From assembly GCA_016763815.1 (NCBI GenBank), contig JAESTB010000449.1, forward strand, positions 1-10,321: a DNA stretch of 10,321 bases, written 5' to 3'. Below are positions 7,376-10,321 of this stretch, piece by piece (the stretch's first letter is position 1; every line of letters begins with the position of its first letter). The notes under the pieces were generated by a model. That model made no database searches, was not told the origin of the DNA, and saw nothing but the letters and a program-made list of their open reading frames with translations. The translations under genes and the position numbers were made by a program. Origin of the DNA: Arenicella sp. (lineage in GTDB: Bacteria; Pseudomonadota; Gammaproteobacteria; Arenicellales; Arenicellaceae).

Positions 7376-8146
7376 CTAAAAGAAAACAAGTCCGATGCCC
7401 ATATTGCCTTGCTTATGATCAAATATTATTTCCTGTGTTTTATGTGTTAATTTTAGCTCGTCCCAAAAACGGTTCACCTGGATAGAGGGGTCGAATCGGT
7501 TTTTGATTATATCGTGGAGAATGATAATTCCCTTTTTGGCAACGAGGCTGCTGTAGAGCTCAAAATCTTGTTTTACGCCTTCGTAGCTATGATCCGCATC
7601 AATCATAATGGCATCAAATTTCCCTGTCGGCGTAATTTCTTGGACACGACTGAGCGTGGATTTCAAGTGAGAATTTGGGCGCAATAAGTGCAGCCGTTGG
7701 GAGTCATCAGCAAACTGCATATAGAGGTCGGTCTTCCAGTTAGGGAAACCGCCTCCGTTAATGCCACCGGGTAAATCAATACTCACAATGGTCGCATGTT
7801 TGGCTGCCGCTCGGCAGAATAAAAATAGTGAGCCGCCATTAGCGGTACCAATTTCCAGCATTGTTTCAGGTTTTCTTTGAGAAACGATTTCAACCAGATT
7901 CAGAATTTCTTGAGGTTGTTGAATGGGCCTAAAAAAACCGTTATTAGCGTCCCATATGAAATCAACCCATTGTTGAGGTGACGTTCCGAACCGGTGTGGT
8001 AACAATGCAGCAACAGCCCCTTTTCTTCGGGTACGCTGTCGTAGAGATTTAACGTGGGCGTTTGCCACTACCAATAAATTGATTAAGAAAGTGAATTTTC
8101 CTTGAGCGCGGAGTCGACGCAGCCGATATTTGATTTTGCCAATCAT
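7376..8146 (-). CDS. CmcI/rhamnosyl O-methyltransferase-like SAM enzyme (class I methyltransferase)
   Basis: The 256-residue enzyme has a basic N-terminal segment (KIKYRLRRLRAQGK, 4-17), a short hydrophobic stretch (18-30) that may touch the membrane, and a Rossmann core. Motif I is MLEIGTANGGS (96-106). VSIDLPGG (121-128) ends beta-2, and MIDADHSYEGVKQDFE (181-196) with HDI (211-213) supplies the Asp/His cluster of the cephalosporin hydroxylase CmcI / mycobacterial rhamnosyl O-methyltransferase group. In that group the metal-binding Asp residues support O-methyl transfer. It is the first gene of the six-gene - strand block, and its neighbour is a putative rhamnosyltransferase, which suggests O-methylation of a deoxysugar. 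Despite the CmcI name, hydroxylation is unlikely. The start at 8146 (ATG) follows a modest GAGAG about 14 nt upstream. Confidence 0.75.
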   Translation of the reverse strand: MIGKIKYRLRRLRAQGKFTFLINLLVVANAHVKSLRQRTRRKGAVAALLPHRFGTSPQQWVDFIWDANNGFFRPIQQPQEILNLVEIVSQRKPETMLEIGTANGGSLFLFCRAAAKHATIVSIDLPGGINGGGFPNWKTDLYMQFADDSQRLHLLRPNSHLKSTLSRVQEITPTGKFDAIMIDADHSYEGVKQDFELYSSLVAKKGIIILHDIIKNRFDPSIQVNRFWDELKLTHKTQEIIFDHKQGNMGIGLVFF

Positions 8147-8196
8147 TTTTTGATCAAGCTCTCATGTGCTGATGCCGATTAATTTTACGAGGTTTA

Positions 8197-8226
8197 ATGA
8201 TAAATCAGTTGGTTAACTTGTGTAAG
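8197..8226 (-). promoter_or_regulatory. Candidate sigma-70 promoter of the six-gene polysaccharide block
   Basis: Read on the - strand, CTTACA (8221-8226, 4/6 of the -35 consensus) and TATCAT (8197-8202, 5/6 of the -10 consensus) are separated by 18 bp. Transcription would start near 8190, giving a leader of about 44 nt before the ATG at 8146. This is the best match I saw upstream of the block, but it was found by eye in AT-rich DNA. No JUMPstart/ops element is visible. Confidence 0.35.
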
Positions 8227-8287
8227 TCTTATGAATGCGGCTGGCACATTAACCTCTTAAGTCTAATGAAAATAAGTTTAATTCAAA

Positions 8288-8449
8288 TTGAGGCCTCAGC
8301 GTAACTCAGGGGCGAGATAAAAACAGTTTGGAATGCCTTCAATTGAGGCGAGAAACTTGCCAATAGCTGGCTATTGGTAGGTTTTTCAACGAAAAGGGAA
8401 GATATTACAGGCATTTTCATCCGTTCGTCGAGTTAGGCTGAGGTCTCAA
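8288..8449. repeat. 162-bp imperfect palindrome (MITE-like or long-hairpin element)
   Basis: The outer arms are 20-bp inverted repeats. The left arm at 8288-8307 (TTGAGGCCTCAGCGTAACTC) matches the reverse complement of 8430-8449 at 18 of 20 positions. The inner arms at 8351-8367 and 8370-8386 pair over 17 bp. Both pairs have the same centre, between 8368 and 8369, so the whole unit can fold as one long hairpin or cruciform. The intervening 43-nt flanks pair only partly (17 Watson-Crick of 43). Similarity stops sharply at the outer ends. No clear target-site duplication flanks it, and it encodes nothing recognisable. Size and structure resemble non-autonomous MITE or ERIC-type repeats. It separates the antiporter from the polysaccharide block. 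Confidence 0.6.
8351..8386 (+). terminator. Hairpin with T-run at the palindrome centre; terminator-like on the + strand
   Basis: Bases 8351-8367 pair with 8370-8386: 14 Watson-Crick and 3 G-U pairs as + strand RNA, with an uninterrupted CCAATAGC/GCTATTGG core. The 3' side runs into five T residues (8382-8386), like an intrinsic terminator, although these T's also pair with the A-rich 5' side. No + strand gene lies upstream that would need it. On the - strand, the direction of both flanking genes, the T-tract is missing and the G-U pairs become A-C mismatches, so it is a poor terminator for the antiporter transcript. Confidence 0.4.
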
Positions 8450-8608
8450 ATCATGAATAAATTTTGTTCTGGTTATTAATTTTAGCAAATTAGTTACTGG
8501 CGAGTTTACCGTGTATGAAGTTCTTTTTAAGGGCTTATTTAGAACCCCTGATTTAGAGTATTCTCGAGTTTGGCCAAAGCGTGATACTCGTTCGCCACCT
8601 TGCAAGCA

Positions 8609-9892
8609 TTATTTAGCGACAGTCTCTATTACTAACGTTGGTTTAAAACGCTTTTTCCACCATCTAATGGTCAACGGCACTGAGAGGTTTAGTAAGAAGC
8701 AAGTGATCATCAAGGTATAGAACGCCTCAGCCGATATCACCTTAGTCTGCACGTAGGCAATATCCATTACCACAAATGCCAATTCGGCTCGCCCTAACAT
8801 GCCAAACCCGATCATTAAGCTATCTGGCCAATTGAATTTTCCAGAGTATTTGGCCGCTATCGACGCGCTGATTATCTGGCCAAAAAATAGGCCGGCGAAG
8901 AGTAATAGCGCTTGTGGCAAAGTGGTTAAAAATAACGGGCCGTCAAACAATAATTTACTGCCTAGGGTGATAAAAAAAACGGGCCCAAGCCATGAAAATG
9001 CAACGTTATCAATCATTAATCGAGCTTGTTCATAGCTACTCGTCCGGCGATGCGGCCCTTGATCTGTTTTTTGCACGTCATCGGAGAAATATTCTTGACG
9101 AATTATCAGGCCCGCCATGTAGGCACCCACCGCCGGGTGAAAGCCGAAGGCATGCGCAAGTAGACCGACTAATACGGCTATCAGCAATAATGCTAGAACG
9201 GTGTATTCACCACCGTTCATGGCAAGAAGCTGCTTTAAGCTAAAGTGTCCGATGATAGGGATTTTGCGCGCTAAGCCACGGCTCGCTGGGAATAGGCCTG
9301 CACCAATTAATGTTACTAATAAAAAGAAAGCAATCACTTTCGCAAGAATGAGTAATAAGCCAAAGGCGCTAAAGGTAGCTTCTCCTGAGGCTATAGGCAC
9401 CAACGCGGCTACTAAGGCAAGAGAGGCTATATCATCTAACACGGCCGACGTCATAATGCCGGTCGCGGCGGGTGTTTTGTTTAGGCCTTCACTCTTTAAC
9501 GACACCATCGTCAATGATACTGCCGTAGCCGTCATTGCTAAGCCACAAAGCAAGGCCATATTTGCTTCGCCCCAGTACCAAAGAGTTAAACCATAGGCTA
9601 TACAAAAGGGCACTACCGCACCGAAAAAAGCGATACCCCAACTGCGCTTTATACTGCTTAGAAAATTGCCAGTTTCCTCTTCAAAACCTAAAGAGAACAT
9701 AATAACAATGATGCCGAGTTCCGCTAGACCGACGATAAAGGCGGGCATCTCGATAGGAATTGCTCCGAAATTGGTAAGTAGCGAACCAAAAAACAGATAC
9801 CATAATACCGGTGTTAAACGAGTCTTTTCGGCTAACAATGAGGCTGCAAAAACGCTGCTCCAAATGATTGCTAGAATTCCAATGTCGTGCAT
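8609..9892 (-). CDS. Cation:proton antiporter, CPA2/Kef-type membrane domain (PF00999)
   Basis: The 427-residue inner-membrane protein has about 12-13 predicted helices, probably exchanging K+ or Na+ for H+. CPA2 hallmarks are present: TATAVSLTMVSL (121-132), the paired acidic site SAVLDDIASLAL (149-160, Asp153-Asp154) in the helix that carries ion and proton, FHPAVGAYMAGLI (251-263), and GPVFFITLGSKL (303-314). The GMLGRAELAFVV stretch (364-375) stands where relatives have an RGE-type motif. It ends soon after the last helix with a short basic tail, so there is no cytosolic RCK/TrkA-N nucleotide-binding domain as in KefB/KefC. It is divergent from the FNR-type gene and transcribed towards the polysaccharide block, 462 bp away, so probably a separate unit. 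The ATG at 9892 begins directly before the first helix; its ribosome binding site is weak. Confidence 0.87.
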   Translation of the reverse strand: MHDIGILAIIWSSVFAASLLAEKTRLTPVLWYLFFGSLLTNFGAIPIEMPAFIVGLAELGIIVIMFSLGFEEETGNFLSSIKRSWGIAFFGAVVPFCIAYGLTLWYWGEANMALLCGLAMTATAVSLTMVSLKSEGLNKTPAATGIMTSAVLDDIASLALVAALVPIASGEATFSAFGLLLILAKVIAFFLLVTLIGAGLFPASRGLARKIPIIGHFSLKQLLAMNGGEYTVLALLLIAVLVGLLAHAFGFHPAVGAYMAGLIIRQEYFSDDVQKTDQGPHRRTSSYEQARLMIDNVAFSWLGPVFFITLGSKLLFDGPLFLTTLPQALLLFAGLFFGQIISASIAAKYSGKFNWPDSLMIGFGMLGRAELAFVVMDIAYVQTKVISAEAFYTLMITCFLLNLSVPLTIRWWKKRFKPTLVIETVAK

Positions 9893-9925
9893 GGCGGTAC
9901 CAATTTTGTTAATTCATGATCAGTC

Positions 9926-9966
9926 ATACTAGCTATTGAGAAGTGTGGCTAATTGATCTGAGTCAT
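9926..9966 (-). promoter_or_regulatory. Candidate antiporter promoter with FNR-like site
   Basis: On the + strand TTGAT-CTGA-GTCAT (9953-9966) matches 8 of 10 informative bases of the FNR box TTGAT-N4-ATCAA. On the - strand a -10-like TAGTAT lies at 9926-9931 (4/6), placing a start near 9919 and the box centre near -40.5. FNR-activated promoters commonly have the site at about -41.5. No good -35 is present, as expected for an activator-dependent promoter. All parts are individually weak. Confidence 0.3.
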
Positions 9967-10095
9967 TTTTTTGCCAAGAGTGGTGCGCTTATCGGGTAGC
10001 ATGCCTCGCGTTTGAGTCTGAGTTCGCTCTTGTGCCGTGTCTGCAGCGAGATCAGGATAGTTTTTTTAATTTGATATTCAGCTCTTAACCGCAGA

Positions 10096-10124
10096 CTTTC
10101 TTATTAAAACTAGGGGTGTATACT
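10096..10124 (+). promoter_or_regulatory. Candidate promoter of the FNR-type gene
   Basis: TATACT at 10119-10124 is a 5/6 match to the -10 consensus. The -35 region (around 10096-10102, CTTTCTT) is poor. A start near 10131 would give a leader of about 26 nt before the ATG at 10157. That would also rule out the alternative in-frame GTG at 10130 as the translation start. Confidence 0.4.
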
Positions 10125-10156
10125 CGCCTGTGATACGGCTTACTAGGTTAACCATC

Positions 10157-10321
10157 ATGTACGATCACTCTTGTTCAAATTGCGCGATGAGCGAAATCTG
10201 CCTGCCTTTGGGCTTAGATAAAGCTGATATATGTCGGCTTGAGGAAATCGTCACAACCTCGGCGGTGAAACACACCGGTGATAAAATAGTACGCCAAGGA
10301 GATCTGTTTCAGAACGTTTAC
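10157..10321 (+). CDS. fnr: FNR/Anr-type transcriptional regulator, N-terminal part (cut by window end)
   Basis: The first 55 residues of a CRP/FNR-superfamily regulator are present; the frame is open at the window end. It begins MYDHSCSNCAMSEICLPLGL, containing Cys6-X2-Cys9-X5-Cys15 followed by CLPLGL. This is the spacing and context of the N-terminal cysteines that hold the oxygen-sensitive [4Fe-4S] cluster in E. coli FNR (Cys20, Cys23, Cys29) and Pseudomonas Anr. The fourth ligand, the cNMP-like beta barrel and the DNA-binding helix would lie outside. LDKADICRLEEIV and HTGDKIVRQGDLFQNVY then match the FNR start of the sensor domain (helix, then Gly-...-G-D). Only five residues precede the first Cys, shorter than in E. 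coli FNR but seen in other members. An in-frame GTG at 10130 would add nine residues; I prefer the ATG. FNR-type proteins switch gene expression between oxygen-rich and oxygen-poor growth. Confidence 0.85.
   Translation, partial: MYDHSCSNCAMSEICLPLGLDKADICRLEEIVTTSAVKHTGDKIVRQGDLFQNVY

Larger units (their letters stand above)
8147..8608. other. Non-coding interval between antiporter and polysaccharide block
   Basis: This 462-bp stretch has no gene I can support. Its lower part holds the candidate promoter (8197-8226) and its middle the palindrome (8288-8449). The part next to the antiporter stop (8450-8608) is AT-rich and contains no convincing terminator. A weak AGGG/CCCT pairing around 8530-8550 has a long loop and no T-tract. 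Short frames on both strands show no family resemblance. Confidence 0.6.

Noticed and set aside
8281..8346. Short direct repeat TTCAA(A)TTGAGGC near 8282 and 8338.
   Set aside because: About 12 bp with an indel, two copies only. It partly overlaps the palindrome arm and adds no separate signal.
8299..8438. Possible integron attC site: GCGTAAC (8299-8305) and GTTAGGC (8432-8438) resemble the RYYYAAC and GTTRRRY boxes, 140 bp apart in an imperfect palindrome.
   Set aside because: GCGTAAC has one mismatch to RYYYAAC, and the complementarity extends 11 bp beyond the boxes on both sides, which attC sites do not show. No integrase or cassette array is visible.
8530..8552. Possible terminator after the antiporter (AGGG...CCCT on the - strand).
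   Set aside because: Only a 4-bp stem with a loop of about 12 nt, and no T-tract follows in that direction.
8417..8605. 62-codon frame on the - strand just after the antiporter stop.
   Set aside because: It needs a TTG start, lacks a ribosome binding site, resembles no family and runs into the palindrome. Most likely chance.
8511..8720. 69-codon + strand frame starting GTG in the intergenic region.
   Set aside because: Its second half is antisense to the end of the antiporter gene, and it shows no recognisable domain.
9201..9596. 131-codon + strand frame inside the antiporter gene.
   Set aside because: It is the antisense of a clear membrane-protein gene. The composition (rich in Ala, Lys, Asn) is what the opposite strand of hydrophobic codons gives.
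10071..10084. TTGATATTCAGCTC upstream of the FNR-type gene as an autoregulatory FNR box.
   Set aside because: The left half is perfect, but the right half (AGCTC) does not resemble ATCAA, and the position does not fit the proposed promoter.

Overview
The window comes from a Gram-negative bacterium, most likely a gammaproteobacterium. The evidence is a Wzx/Wzy-type exopolysaccharide locus with a VpsO/VpsP-like gene pair (a Vibrio-type arrangement) and the N-terminus of an FNR/Anr-type regulator with its Cys-X2-Cys-X5-Cys cluster. I cannot fix the genus from sequence alone. No tRNA, rRNA, CRISPR array or transposase gene was seen.

Layout. Bases 1-2208 (+ strand) hold the 3' part of a polysaccharide co-polymerase/tyrosine-kinase gene (Wzc/VpsO type), interrupted by an in-frame TAA, followed by a VpsP-like membrane-anchored protein. 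Bases 2212-8146 (- strand, read right to left) form a six-gene block: CmcI/rhamnosyl O-methyltransferase-like enzyme, putative rhamnosyltransferase, class I SAM methyltransferase, GT-A-like glycosyltransferase, Wzy-type polymerase and Wzx-type flippase. The two blocks converge with only 3 bp between stop codons. Bases 8147-8608 are non-coding: a candidate promoter for the six-gene block and a 162-bp imperfect palindrome at 8288-8449. Bases 8609-9892 (-) encode a CPA2/Kef-type cation:proton antiporter without a regulatory domain. Bases 9893-10156 are a divergent promoter region, and 10157-10321 (+) is the start of an FNR-type regulator cut by the window edge.

How the genes fit together. The - strand block can finish and export a repeat unit. 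The glycosyltransferases add sugars to a lipid-linked precursor, the methyltransferases probably O-methylate sugars (possibly rhamnose), the flippase moves the unit across the inner membrane, and the polymerase joins units. The co-polymerase/kinase would control chain length, but its coding sequence carries a nonsense codon exactly where the family has the tyrosine of a YGPxHPxM motif. Unless this is a sequencing error, polymer production or length control is probably altered in this strain. The initiating glycosyltransferase and the Wza-type outer-membrane exporter are not in the window.

The most unusual signals are the in-frame stop in the kinase gene and the concentric 162-bp palindrome, whose outer 20-bp arms and inner 17-bp hairpin share one centre. 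Nothing else clearly points to a new system; most of the window is a recognisable exopolysaccharide locus.
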